DNA from: Pseudoalteromonas sp. FUC4
Lineage (GTDB): Bacteria > Pseudomonadota > Gammaproteobacteria > Enterobacterales > Alteromonadaceae
Length of the DNA stretch: 64,000 bases
Assembly: GCF_008370255.1 (NCBI RefSeq)
Contig: NZ_SEUI01000001.1
Location: 479,275 to 543,274 of the forward strand
Direction: 5' to 3'
Positions 43,550 through 51,828 of the stretch are shown here, piece after piece. The stretch's first letter is position 1. The number at the start of each line of letters is the position of its first letter. The translations under genes were made by a program, and so were the position numbers. The notes beneath the pieces were generated by a model. That model was not told where the DNA came from. It worked only from the letters and a program-made list of their open reading frames with translations, and searched no databases.

Positions 43550-44341
43550 ATGCAATATAATAATAAAACGGTGTGGATCACCGGCGCATCATCAGGTATT
43601 GGTAAAGAGCTTGCTATACAATTTGCCGAGCTTGGAGCGCGCGTTATTTTATCGGCGCGCAATGTAGATAAACTAAACGATTTAAAAGCAACGCTTAAAG
43701 GCGAAGGGCACTTAGTTGTGCCGCTGGACTTAGCCGAGCCAGAGCAGGTACTAAGTACAGTAACAGCAAAAATGAGCGAGCTTCCTGCAATAGATATTTT
43801 AATTAATAACGGCGGCGTATCGCAGCGCAGTTTATTTTTAGAAAACGATTTTAACGTGTATCGCCAATTAATGGAGGTTAATTACTTTGGCTTAATTGCA
43901 CTTACTAAAGCTGTATTGCCTGCTATGGTGGCAAGGCGCAGTGGCTCAATTGTGTCTATTAGTAGTGTGGCGGGTAAAGTTGGTTCAAAATTTAGAACAG
44001 GTTATTCGGGTTCTAAATATGCGGTTGTTGGTTTTATGGATTGCCTACGTGCAGAAGTAGCACAACATAATATTCATTGTTTAACAATTTGCCCAGGATC
44101 TATTAAAACAACAATTGCGCATAACTCATTAAACGAGCAAGGCATAGCGCAAAATAAACCAGAAGAGTCGATAGAAAATGGCATGGATGTAAGTGTAGCG
44201 GCTTCAAAAATGATTCGTGCCATTAGTAATAAAAAAGACGAAGTGATTATTGGCAAAGGTTTAAGTGGTTGGGCGCCTACAATTAAGCGCTTTTTTCCTA
44301 CTTTGTTTAATAGGCTAAGCGCAAAAACAAACTATAGGTAG
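43550..44341 (+). CDS. short-chain dehydrogenase/reductase
   Basis: This 263-residue cytoplasmic enzyme has the cofactor motif TGASSGIG at 11-18, the NNGG-type segment (LINNGGVSQRS), catalytic Ser in VSISSVAGKVG and Tyr-x3-Lys in YSGSKYAV. The order follows DHRS7-like classical SDRs. The substrate is unknown. It follows the Mpo1-like gene by 59 bases in the same direction, so a lipid-related role is conceivable but not shown. Confidence 0.85.
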   Translation: MQYNNKTVWITGASSGIGKELAIQFAELGARVILSARNVDKLNDLKATLKGEGHLVVPLDLAEPEQVLSTVTAKMSELPAIDILINNGGVSQRSLFLENDFNVYRQLMEVNYFGLIALTKAVLPAMVARRSGSIVSISSVAGKVGSKFRTGYSGSKYAVVGFMDCLRAEVAQHNIHCLTICPGSIKTTIAHNSLNEQGIAQNKPEESIENGMDVSVAASKMIRAISNKKDEVIIGKGLSGWAPTIKRFFPTLFNRLSAKTNYR

Positions 44342-44402
44342 CGTCGTTTATTTCAAAGGCGTAAAATGCCGTAAATTTGATCAATTTAGAAAAGGATTCT
44401 AA

Positions 44403-44996
44403 ATGAAGTATTTATGGCTGAGCCTGTTTTTTATTGTATTAATTTGGTCTGGTATTAACCCAAAAGATCAATTTACATGGCTGCTTGAAGTTATCCCCGC
44501 AATTATTGGTTTAGTGCTGCTAGCAAGTACCTATAGCCACTTTAAACTTACCCCTATTTTACATACATTTATTTTAGCGCATTGCATAGTGCTGATGATT
44601 GGCGGGCATTACACCTACGCCGAAGTCCCTTTGTTCGATAACCTATTTGGTAGCGAGCGTAATAACTACGACAAAGTAGGGCACTTTTTTCAAGGGTTTG
44701 TACCTGCACTACTAGCACGCGAAATTTTACTGCGCAAAAAAGTAGTAAATGGTCGAGGCTGGTTAATCACCTTTGTTATTTCGGTATGTTTAGCATTTAG
44801 CGCCTTTTACGAATTAATAGAGTGGTGGGTTGCAGTGTTAAGCGGCGAAAACGCAGAAGCGTTTTTAGGCACGCAAGGTTACGTGTGGGATACCCAATCA
44901 GATATGGGGCTGGCGTTATTTGGGGCTATTTGCTCATTGTTAGTACTTTCAAAAGTACACGACAAACAGCTAAAAAACGTTAAAGATTATTTATAG
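44403..44996 (+). CDS. YjdF/DUF2238-family membrane protein
   Basis: This 197-residue protein has about six transmembrane helices. The HCIVLMIGGHYTYAEVPLF, DKVGHFFQGFVPALLAREI and FYELIEWWVAVLSGENAEAFLGTQGYVWDTQSDM segments are the hallmarks of DUF2238, with conserved His, Asp and Glu residues in the membrane that suggest a catalytic or metal-binding centre. The function of the family is not known. It is one of a run of co-directional small genes, with no sign of transfer. Confidence 0.8.
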   Translation: MKYLWLSLFFIVLIWSGINPKDQFTWLLEVIPAIIGLVLLASTYSHFKLTPILHTFILAHCIVLMIGGHYTYAEVPLFDNLFGSERNNYDKVGHFFQGFVPALLAREILLRKKVVNGRGWLITFVISVCLAFSAFYELIEWWVAVLSGENAEAFLGTQGYVWDTQSDMGLALFGAICSLLVLSKVHDKQLKNVKDYL

Positions 44997-45049
44997 AAAA
45001 AGTTATATAAACGCTTATAAAAACATTGATAAAAAAAGACTATTAACTT

Positions 45050-45493
45050 ATGACCGCAAACATTAGTAATTACTCAATTAGCACAGACAAAAGCAAACTT
45101 AACTTTAACGTTATTTATAACTTTATTGCTAATAGCTATTGGGCCAAAGGCATACCTAAAAGCGTGATGCAATCGGCTATTAATAACTCAATATGCTTTG
45201 GTGTTTACAGCGCTCATAACGAGCAAGTTGGCTTTGCCCGAGTCGTGACCGATAAAGCAACCTTTGCCTATTTAGCCGATGTATTTATTGCCCCGCACTT
45301 GCAAGGTAATGGGCTGAGTAAGTTACTTATTAAAACGATAGTAGAGCACCCTGAGCTGCAAGGGCTCAGGCGCTTTTTATTAGCAACTTCTGATGCGCAT
45401 GGCCTTTATGCGCAATACGGGTTTAAACCTATAGATAACCCAGCACTACTAATGCAAATAAATCCTGAGAATGTGTATGGTAATAGTAAGTAG
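45050..45493 (+). CDS. GNAT-family N-acetyltransferase
   Basis: This 147-residue protein shows the GNAT fold: a first strand-helix (YNFIANSYWAKGIPKSVMQSAINNSICFGVY), the acetyl-CoA-binding motif A (AYLADVFIAPHLQGNGLSKLLIKTIVEHPEL, a variant of Q/RxxGxG/A) and a C-terminal LYAQYGFKPIDNP. It probably acetylates a small molecule or a protein amine; the substrate is not indicated. Confidence 0.85.
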   Translation: MTANISNYSISTDKSKLNFNVIYNFIANSYWAKGIPKSVMQSAINNSICFGVYSAHNEQVGFARVVTDKATFAYLADVFIAPHLQGNGLSKLLIKTIVEHPELQGLRRFLLATSDAHGLYAQYGFKPIDNPALLMQINPENVYGNSK

Positions 45494-45599
45494 AGAATAC
45501 ATTCTAAAGTGGGGATTATTATTGATGATTCATTATATAGCTAATTAGTAAGCTATTTTTTAAGTTATCAACTTTCTGACAGCAGGTATTAATACTCCT

Positions 45600-45938
45600 T
45601 TAAATACGATATTTTTTCTTCATTGATAGAGAAAAAGAAAGTACAAATAGAGCCAACCACCAAGCAGCAAATACCCACAATCCAGGCTTAAGCTCACACC
45701 ATTCTGTAATGTTAATAACACCATATATGAACAGACTTAGAGAGATGAATGGTAAAATAAATAGGGAGTAAAACAGATATATAATAAAGTTTGATAGAAG
45801 TTTTTGATACAGTTTATGCTCATTATCAGAGCGAAACTCGATCATTAAAAAAATACATTGTGAAGATATAAGCAAGGTAATTACTTGTAATAAACACCAG
45901 CCTAAAGCCGCTAAAATCGCTATCCATTGCATTGTCAT
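45600..45938 (-). CDS. small membrane protein of unknown function
   Basis: This 112-residue protein has three predicted transmembrane helices (IAILAALGWCLLQVITLLISS, FIIYLFYSLFILPFISLSLFIYG, LWVFAAWWLALFVLSFSL) and a positively charged C-terminus (MKKKYRI). AAGGA precedes the ATG. The family is not recognised. It sits with the DUF3465 gene on the - strand next to the RAYT/defence block. Confidence 0.55.
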   Translation of the reverse strand: MTMQWIAILAALGWCLLQVITLLISSQCIFLMIEFRSDNEHKLYQKLLSNFIIYLFYSLFILPFISLSLFIYGVINITEWCELKPGLWVFAAWWLALFVLSFSLSMKKKYRI

Positions 45939-45982
45939 TTTTCGTTTTCCTTGCGCTTTTACTTGAAGAGACCGTTATGAAG

Positions 45983-46378
45983 CTATTGGTACGTTTTACC
46001 TTTGTGCTTTAACCAACCATCAACGTGATGTCCATTTGGATCTTTATGAGTCCAGTGTACTACGCCCCCTTTTTTATTCCACTCATACTCACCGTAAAAT
46101 TGAACAGTATCACCCTTTGAAATCAAATTAATTCTTGGGGCAAGGTCAATATTATGTGCAATTAAAATGGTAATACCTGTACTTAATTTAAGAATAAATT
46201 TTTGATGACGTGAGCCTTGATTATCATCGTTTAATATACGAACAACAATTCCCGAATCTTGTACTTGAACGTTACTTTGGTGATTTTTGTATGCTTCATT
46301 CAGGGATGTAGCATTTGCAAAATTTGACCACTGTAGAAAAGTAAATCCGACTAAAATATATATTAATAACTTACGCAT
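45983..46378 (-). CDS. DUF3465-family exported protein
   Basis: This 131-residue protein has a signal peptide (LLIYILVGFTFLQWSNFANA) and the conserved domain GIVVRILNDDNQGSRHQKFILKL, then an ISKGDTVQFYGEYEWNKKGGVVHWTHKDPNGHHVDGWLKHKGK segment. It is a small OB-like fold. The family is called DUF3465 and has no known function; members are exported and often lie near mobile regions or nucleases. This copy is complete. Confidence 0.75.
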   Translation of the reverse strand: MRKLLIYILVGFTFLQWSNFANATSLNEAYKNHQSNVQVQDSGIVVRILNDDNQGSRHQKFILKLSTGITILIAHNIDLAPRINLISKGDTVQFYGEYEWNKKGGVVHWTHKDPNGHHVDGWLKHKGKTYQ

Positions 46379-46744
46379 ACATTAAATCTTCCTTAGTTCT
46401 ATAACGCCACAAAAGCGGCTATAATCTGTGAAGTATGGATAATAGTATGATGGTTTTTAGTTGAGGTGTAATCAATTCTTAACTGACACTCTTTTACTTG
46501 GCAGTAATCAAAAAATACTAAATCTGTATAGATTATTAAATCAGACAGCCACTCCAAATAAATAAAGTCAATCTAGGCTAGATTCACTTTTTAGGTTAAG
46601 AATTTATCTTTTACTACTCGGTTACTTACTTTTCATCCATAAAATAACTTATTATCACGCTTAAACCTAAATTAAGCGCATGAAAATAACTGCATAATGC
46701 AGTTGTGATTTATTACTGAATAGTTTTACTGAGTAGCTTAAGCT
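46379..46744. other. intergenic region downstream of the decayed transposase gene
   Basis: This ~366-bp AT-rich gap shows no gene, no strong palindrome and no tRNA on either strand. It probably holds the promoter of the DUF3465 gene and the left flank of the mobile element. Confidence 0.4.
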
Positions 46745-47556
46745 TTATGCAAGTAGCTTTTCGCAGTTACTGATATTCGCTCGCCGCTTTCGCTTTAAGT
46801 TTTCACAATAACCTTCTTGTGAGGCAGGCCTGCCGACTGCACCACGAAATACGCGCGTAAATTGGGTTGTAAGTTTTAACCAGTTTTCGGGTGATATATT
46901 CACTCTCTCGAGTAAGGGTAAGTGTGTACTTTCAATATACCCGCGTTTGTCTTCTCGTATACAACGTCCTGTTAATTCAACAAGTTCAAGGTACGATTTA
47001 AGCTCAAACGGGAGTCCTTTTGGCATTATCTGACGTGGCACGCCTGCAAAGCGAAAGAGTTGTTTTGGTTGTTTTCCTTCTTTTGCAGATGTTAGTCGCT
47101 GTTTAACGCTGGTGTGGTCTGATTCCTCAGGCGTGTTAGCCATTTTAGCTCTAATTGGGTTTAAATCGACATACGCCATACAAGCGGCAAGTGCTGCTTC
47201 ATCTAGTAATGCTTGTGATGTGAATCTGCCTTCCCACAAAATTGTATGGAACAACTTTGAACGCCTTAGGCGGCCCGAAGGGTTAGCGCCATGGATGGCA
47301 GCGAATAAAATCTACCTGTGCAGTTATCTTCTTTATTTGCTCTGCGCGCAATATCTTCATTTAACAACCGCATAAACCAGCTAATACTTGCTAGGCGTTC
47401 GCGGTATTGTTTAACCGTTTGATTGAAAAAGATGAGTTCAACTTTACTTAGCTTTTCACCCTGCTTACTTTTTGCACTAAACAAAGGGTGACCTTTAACT
47501 TCGAAAAGTGCAAAATTTAGGATGGGTGTCTTGTTAATTTCATTGCGGACCCGCAT
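46745..47556 (-). pseudogene. REP-associated tyrosine transposase (RAYT), truncated and interrupted
   Basis: Two - strand pieces belong to one Y1 transposase of the TnpA_REP type. The piece at 47266-47556 ends in YRERLASISWFMRLLNEDIARRANKEDNCTGRF. The piece at 46745-47254 resumes at LWEGRFTSQALLDEAALAACMAYVDLNPIRAKMA. In intact relatives CTGRF runs straight into WEGRF. About 65 bp inserted here breaks the frame and adds a stop. The N-terminal catalytic half, with the HUH histidines and tyrosine, is missing, so the gene is dead. Such proteins move REP palindromes rather than classic insertion sequences. Confidence 0.8.
47242..47307. repeat. REP-like insertion inside the transposase gene
   Basis: This ~65-bp segment separates the CTGRF and WEGRF codons. 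It contains two small palindromes: GCCTTAGGC (47263-47271), and GCCATGGATGGC (47288-47299), in which GCCAT pairs with ATGGC. ATTTT-like bases flank it on both sides. The exact ends are uncertain by a few bases. Confidence 0.6.
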
Positions 47557-47571
47557 GATGGGTTGTGTGGG

Positions 47572-47596
47572 GGCAGGAGGTTAGAGACCTCCTGCC
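47572..47596. repeat. REP-like hairpin at the edge of the transposase gene
   Basis: GGCAGGAGGT and ACCTCCTGCC form a perfect 10-bp stem around TAGAG, extended by flanking GGG/CCC. It lies between the truncated transposase and the ART-like gene. On the - strand it also lies 16 bases after that gene's stop and may work as a terminator, although no long T run follows. Confidence 0.6.
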
Positions 47597-47611
47597 ACCC
47601 GATTAGCCGTT

Positions 47612-48229
47612 TTAGCTTAGAACTGTAAGTTGTTCAGGAGGAATAACGCAACTTGATTCAAAGTTTAATTGTTGCCATAACTCTTTAGGACATGTTTTCA
47701 TTAAATCTAATTGTTCTTCAATTGGTTTACCTTGTTCTGTAGTTAAATTATCCTTTGACACATTAAGAATCTCAAGAATTATAGGTTTAGCAACTACTGA
47801 AATAACATCTCTAAGCGGGTGGTTTAAAGGGAATATCTCTTCAGCTTTCTCAGGTTCAAATTTAAATAGTGCATCATAAGCCTTTATGAAATATGAAATT
47901 AATTCAGAGCCATATTTATTTGAATTAGCATATTTAGCTGCAGTTTGTAAACAAGGAGTCAAATAAATACCTCCGTACCGAAAGTTAAAACCACCACGAG
48001 TAACATCATTACTTACCATTTTCTCCATAAAATAATGATTTTTTGACCACCACTCTTGATCACTATATTTGCTTTGAAATATTTTTACTATTTGAGCAAA
48101 CATTTTTAGAGGTTGATATGTGTCACCAATATTTTGACCTCCTAAACCTTTTTTCATAATTGAATCGAGGAATATCGAAGATGTACCGTGATACAAAGGA
48201 AATTCAATAGTATTTAAATGCTTATTCAA
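47612..48229 (-). CDS. putative ADP-ribosyltransferase-like protein
   Basis: This 205-residue protein starts at a TTG with GGAG seven bases before it. N-terminal EFPLYHGTSSIFLDSIMKKGLGG has the HxT pattern of ART-fold enzymes (H14, T16). It continues with FRYGGIYLTPCLQTAAKYAN, the strand and helix that follow in such proteins, and PIILEILNVSKDNL near the end. The catalytic Glu cannot be assigned from sequence alone. There is no signal peptide. It lies 31 bases downstream of the HEPN gene in one unit, so it may be a toxin, modifier or regulator of that protein. Fold assignment is by motif only. Confidence 0.5.
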   Translation of the reverse strand: MNKHLNTIEFPLYHGTSSIFLDSIMKKGLGGQNIGDTYQPLKMFAQIVKIFQSKYSDQEWWSKNHYFMEKMVSNDVTRGGFNFRYGGIYLTPCLQTAAKYANSNKYGSELISYFIKAYDALFKFEPEKAEEIFPLNHPLRDVISVVAKPIILEILNVSKDNLTTEQGKPIEEQLDLMKTCPKELWQQLNFESSCVIPPEQLTVLS

Positions 48230-48245
48230 CGTGATACTCCATTAG

Positions 48246-48259
48246 GCGGCTAACGCCGC
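48246..48259. repeat. small hairpin between the HEPN and ART-like genes
   Basis: GCGGC and GCCGC pair around TAAC in the 31-bp gap, next to GTTAAC. It might attenuate or pace translation of the second gene. The resemblance to an integron attC core is too weak to name it so. Confidence 0.35.
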
Positions 48260-48260
48260 G

Positions 48261-49628
48261 TTAACTGCCAGTGCTGGGTAATAGTTTATTTTGATAATCG
48301 TGTATGTTTTTGAAGGAAATACCAAGCTTTTCTAGTAAATGCGACACAACGACTAGCTTCAAAATTCTTCCTACATTCACGTAATCATTAATGTCGAGGA
48401 TTTGAATTAATTTTTTCGGTCGCCCCACATGGGCTAATTCATTCCTTAAATCACTGATGTTTGTTCCTAAACTTTTATTATTATGCTTTGAAAAAATACT
48501 GTTCAACGCTTTCTTCAATTCTTCAGAACCATATTTATCGATTGGGCCTTCATATCTATTAGATGTGTTCATACCTAAATCATTGGCCACTGATTCTATG
48601 TTTGTTGCAAATAGTATTACGTCACTATAAGCAGAGTGAAGTGTTCTATAATTCGTTTCATACTGGAAAGTGGTTGATAAAACTCGATAATTTTCATATA
48701 AATTTAACCATGTTGAGATCGCTTTTGATAAGTCGACTTTATTTCTATTTATAGGCATAAAAAAATGAGATGGACTGCTTTTGGCTAAATCAACAGTTCT
48801 TGATTCGAGGTGAATACTTGATAATAAGCAAACAGGATTTTTTGCCTCAATATTTGGAAAAAGCTCAACCTCGTCAGGAAAAGTTGGTCGATCCATAAAT
48901 ATAGAAAATAAAGACGATATTCGATTAATGTTTTTACTAAGTTCACTCGATGTTTTCGGAGTATTCGCTTCATACTTGAACAAAAACTCTAGTGTGTTCC
49001 TATATAAAAATGATTCATCAGGGTGTTTATTTTTTATTTCGTCAAAAGCTAGTGACAATTGTTCAATTGCTTCACTTTGATCTGTTCTCATTAAATTTAT
49101 TAAGTTATGCGTGACATCTTTAAATGTTGCTCTATTTTCAAGTTCTAAACTCCAATCTTCTCCATTTATTTTTTCCAACACTCCTTCGATATATGGCGCT
49201 TTTCCTATGTGGCCTTGAGGGTAGAAAAATTCTTGCATGTGATGAAAGGTGAAACGACAATGATGAAATTCAGTATCGAATTTAACAAAGTCACCAATTA
49301 ATAAATGAGTAAACCCATGCTTACCAAATTTTGTATGTACTGATCCAAAACGTTGACCACTATTATTAAAGTTAAACGGACCTATTAACGTACATTTTTT
49401 CCCATTATTTAAAACGCCAATTAATTCTTCACACTCATTAGGAACATCTGAATCTGCAATATTATATTCTAGAGTTAATCCTTCCTCTGTTGAGTAATAT
49501 ACTTTCCCTGCAAACCTTGCTCCATAAGATGTCTCGGTATGAAAAAACTCGCCAAAGAACTCATGTTCTTTAAATGCGCTATAAACCTCTTTGCTCACCC
49601 GTGACTCCTTGGCAGTTAACATCTTCAT
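48261..49628 (-). CDS. ApeA-like HEPN-domain protein (candidate anti-phage effector)
   Basis: The product is 455 residues from the ATG at 49628, with GAGGA ten bases before it; the frame runs back to a TTG at 49748. The N-terminal ~200 residues (HEFFGEFFHTETSYGARFAGKVYYSTEEGLTLEY and beyond) look like the ApeA N-terminal domain. The C-terminal ~180 residues form a HEPN-type helical domain with R395-x4-H400 (LRNELAHVGRP), the RNase motif of the superfamily. ApeA proteins are single-gene abortive defence effectors that cut RNA. A second co-directional gene here makes the arrangement unusual. The DNA is AT-rich and lies beside mobile-element debris. Confidence 0.6.
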   Translation of the reverse strand: MKMLTAKESRVSKEVYSAFKEHEFFGEFFHTETSYGARFAGKVYYSTEEGLTLEYNIADSDVPNECEELIGVLNNGKKCTLIGPFNFNNSGQRFGSVHTKFGKHGFTHLLIGDFVKFDTEFHHCRFTFHHMQEFFYPQGHIGKAPYIEGVLEKINGEDWSLELENRATFKDVTHNLINLMRTDQSEAIEQLSLAFDEIKNKHPDESFLYRNTLEFLFKYEANTPKTSSELSKNINRISSLFSIFMDRPTFPDEVELFPNIEAKNPVCLLSSIHLESRTVDLAKSSPSHFFMPINRNKVDLSKAISTWLNLYENYRVLSTTFQYETNYRTLHSAYSDVILFATNIESVANDLGMNTSNRYEGPIDKYGSEELKKALNSIFSKHNNKSLGTNISDLRNELAHVGRPKKLIQILDINDYVNVGRILKLVVVSHLLEKLGISFKNIHDYQNKLLPSTGS

Positions 49629-50048
49629 CGAGGAGGCTTTCCTCTTTTTATGAGCAAAGTATGTCCTCTTAATTATTTTTAATATTAATAACAAATCCTG
49701 TAACACATTGCGAGTATTAAACTTTAAGTCGGGCTGTTCTTTTAACAATATGCAGAAAAGAGGAAAACGTCCACATTTTTTGACTTATGAGGAAAAACGC
49801 CAGCACGGTACATAAATGCAGCAATTAAGTATTTAAAATGAAAACCAAATCCGATTTTAAATCATTTAATAGTCACTAAAAAACGCCAGCGATAACGTAA
49901 GTAACCGCTTTAAGCACACTTGTTTGTGTAAGCATATTATAAAAGGTGGTTTAGGGCTGGTGGAAGCTGTAAAAGCGAGGTCATGAATTATTTACTAAAC
50001 GTGTCTTTCTGCTATTAAAGTAAGGCTGACACGCTTAAGTATTATTAC
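49629..50048. other. intergenic region upstream of the HEPN gene
   Basis: This ~420-bp AT-rich stretch should hold the promoter of the defence-like unit. An AAAACGCCAGC 11-mer occurs twice (near 49796 and 49878), 82 bases apart. No gene is supported; the open frame back to 49748 is probably untranslated leader. Confidence 0.4.
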
Positions 50049-50228
50049 TTATTTGGCTTTTTTAGCCTCTAGAGTTTCTATTTCACTCCAGATTTTTTCG
50101 GCTTCTGCACTTAACATAGCGAAGCTTTTAATGTCGCCTTTTCTTTGTGCCTGCATGCCTTGCTCTAGCTTTACGTCGTATTCTTTACGCAGTTTTTTTA
50201 CGGGATCAGGCTTTAAAAATGAAAACAT
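50049..50228 (-). CDS. DUF6435-family small protein
   Basis: This 59-residue protein reads MFSFLKPDPVKKLRKEYDVK, then LEQGMQAQRKGDIKSFAMLSAEAEKIWSEIETLEAKKAK. This matches a short, highly conserved gammaproteobacterial family (DUF6435) of unknown function: a charged, helical cytoplasmic protein. AGAGA lies before the ATG. A + strand ORF over the same bases is Ser/Cys-rich and is its shadow. The gene is separate from the PQQ dehydrogenase gene. Confidence 0.75.
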   Translation of the reverse strand: MFSFLKPDPVKKLRKEYDVKLEQGMQAQRKGDIKSFAMLSAEAEKIWSEIETLEAKKAK

Positions 50229-50309
50229 TGGTATTCTCTTAATTTATTAAATTATATTTAATTAGTGTACGCATTAATGGGCTTAATAGTTCTTTGTTTG
50301 GTGAAAATG

Positions 50310-50340
50310 TTTACTTTGCGCTTTAAAAGCGCAAAGTAAA
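50310..50340. terminator. long perfect hairpin between two - strand genes
   Basis: TTTACTTTGCGCTTT pairs fully with AAAGCGCAAAGTAAA (15 bases each) around a single base, so a loop of 3 forms. It sits 47 bases after the PQQ dehydrogenase stop on the - strand. The T tract beyond it is poor, so termination is likely but not certain. Confidence 0.6.
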
Positions 50341-50386
50341 CACGGTGTAATTATTAACGTACTGTGTGCTAGTTCTAGGCTAATGT

Positions 50387-51562
50387 TTACATTTCTGGCT
50401 CTAGGCGTTTAATACCTTGGCCATCAATACCTAAATAAATAAAACCATCACTGCCTTGGGCTAAGCTGCGTACTCTGCCTATTCCATCGAGTATTTTATA
50501 TTGCTTAACAACCTTACCTTTTGAGAGCTCTAGTGCGCTAATGAATGCAAATTTCATTGATGCTAGTAATAGCTTACCTTTAAGCTTTGGGTATTTATCA
50601 CTCGTTACATACAACATATCGGAAGGGGCAATTGAAGGGGTCCAATGTAATACGGGCGATTGCATGCCGTCTTTTTCTTTAATGTCGGTAAACTTGGTAC
50701 CGCTGTAGTTAACGCCATAGCTTACTAAAGGCCATCCGTAGTTAGCGCCTTTTTTTATTATGTTAAGTTCATCGCCGCCGCGTGGTCCGTGTTCGTGAGA
50801 CCATAAAATATTATTTTGATTATCAAACCACATGCCCTGTGGATTACGGTGCCCATAAGACCATGCTGCATGTTTTGCATCTTTTTGTTTAACAAACGGA
50901 TTGTCGCTTGGGATACGGCCATCATCGTGTAAGCGATAAATTTTACCACCATCGCGAGTGAGATCTTGCGGGTTTATGTCGCGCGAGCCGCGATCGCCAA
51001 TTGAAAAATAAACATAACCTTCATTATCAAACACGATACGGCTGCCGTAGTGCTGGCCTTTGGTACTATTATGCTCGCCTTTGTATAGCAATTGCTGATC
51101 AGACAACTGCGTATGATCGCTACTTAGCTTGGCGCGCATTAGGGCGGTGTTACTTCCGCTTTCTTTGCCCTCACTACTTGAGTAACTAAAGTACAGCCAT
51201 TGGTTTTGCTTACTATCGTTGTGTAGTGCTAAATCAAGTAATCCACCTTGGCCATTAGCGTCAATGTCAGGCAATCCAGAGACCTTAGTTAATTTAGTGG
51301 TATTTTTAGGTAATAAAAATAACGCTCCACTGCGCTCAGATATCAGTAAATCACCATTAGCTAAAGGCTCAATAGCCCAAGGTATAACTACACCTTCTGC
51401 CGCTGTTACTGCGTTAACGCTAAGCGATAAAGTATCGAACTGTTTATAGTTTTTTACGTAATCGCTTTTTGCATGCGCGGGTGCGTTAGTAGCAAATATA
51501 GCAACGGCTAAGCCCGTAATTATTAGTTTAGGGAGTGTGTTATGTGACCTTAAATTTATCAT
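50387..51562 (-). CDS. PQQ-dependent sugar dehydrogenase (YliI-type aldose dehydrogenase)
   Basis: The product is 391 residues from the ATG at 51562 with GGAAG upstream; the frame extends to 51649 without a signal peptide. Signal peptide LIITGLAVAIFATNAPAHA exports it to the periplasm. The mature part is a six-bladed propeller with the family segments IPWAIEPLANGDLLISERSG, GQGGLLDLALH (catalytic His), HYGSRIVFDNEGYVYFSIGDRG and YGHRNPQGMWFD, and HEHGPRGGDELN at the PQQ site. It oxidises aldose sugars to lactones and feeds electrons to the respiratory chain. The cofactor genes are not in this window. Confidence 0.85.
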   Translation of the reverse strand: MINLRSHNTLPKLIITGLAVAIFATNAPAHAKSDYVKNYKQFDTLSLSVNAVTAAEGVVIPWAIEPLANGDLLISERSGALFLLPKNTTKLTKVSGLPDIDANGQGGLLDLALHNDSKQNQWLYFSYSSSEGKESGSNTALMRAKLSSDHTQLSDQQLLYKGEHNSTKGQHYGSRIVFDNEGYVYFSIGDRGSRDINPQDLTRDGGKIYRLHDDGRIPSDNPFVKQKDAKHAAWSYGHRNPQGMWFDNQNNILWSHEHGPRGGDELNIIKKGANYGWPLVSYGVNYSGTKFTDIKEKDGMQSPVLHWTPSIAPSDMLYVTSDKYPKLKGKLLLASMKFAFISALELSKGKVVKQYKILDGIGRVRSLAQGSDGFIYLGIDGQGIKRLEPEM

Positions 51563-51752
51563 TATGGCTTCCAAAATTAATCCAATTTTACATAACCTTA
51601 TCATGGCATAAATGAATTTGTTAAGTGTTGAGTTGAATGAAAAATGCACACTTACATATTTTAAAATTATCTCTTCACAGGAAATTGTTTAAGCAAATTG
51701 CGCTAATAAAAATTGAATAATTACTCTATTGGGGTTGAAAACTTAAAATTTG

Positions 51753-51770
51753 AGCGTACACTTGTGCGCT
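51753..51770. promoter_or_regulatory. FabR/DesT-like operator 1
   Basis: AGCGTACACTTGTGCGCT is an 18-bp near-palindrome very close to the FabR consensus core AGCGTACA-N2-TGT-CGCT, 59 bases before the first gene of the desaturase operon. Confidence 0.7.
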
Positions 51771-51778
51771 GAAGTTTG

Positions 51779-51796
51779 GGCGTACACGTGTAAGTT
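51779..51796. promoter_or_regulatory. FabR/DesT-like operator 2
   Basis: GGCGTACACGTGTAAGTT repeats the GCGTACAC-x-TGT core of operator 1, 26 bases further on. The right half is less perfect. Two adjacent sites suggest tight or cooperative repression by a TetR-type regulator. Confidence 0.65.
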
Positions 51797-51828
51797 CAAA
51801 ATAATTAAGATTTGATAGAGATTTAACC

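Noticed and set aside
48246..48275. Integron attC site between the HEPN and ART-like genes
   Set aside because: There is a small GCGGC/GCCGC hairpin and a GTTAAC, but no paired R'/R'' cores at proper distance and no integrase or cassette array nearby.
49796..49888. CRISPR-like repeat from two AAAACGCCAGC copies
   Set aside because: There are only two short copies with no regular spacer series and no cas genes.
50053..50250. 65-residue + strand ORF
   Set aside because: It is the Ser/Cys-rich shadow of the DUF6435 gene on the - strand.
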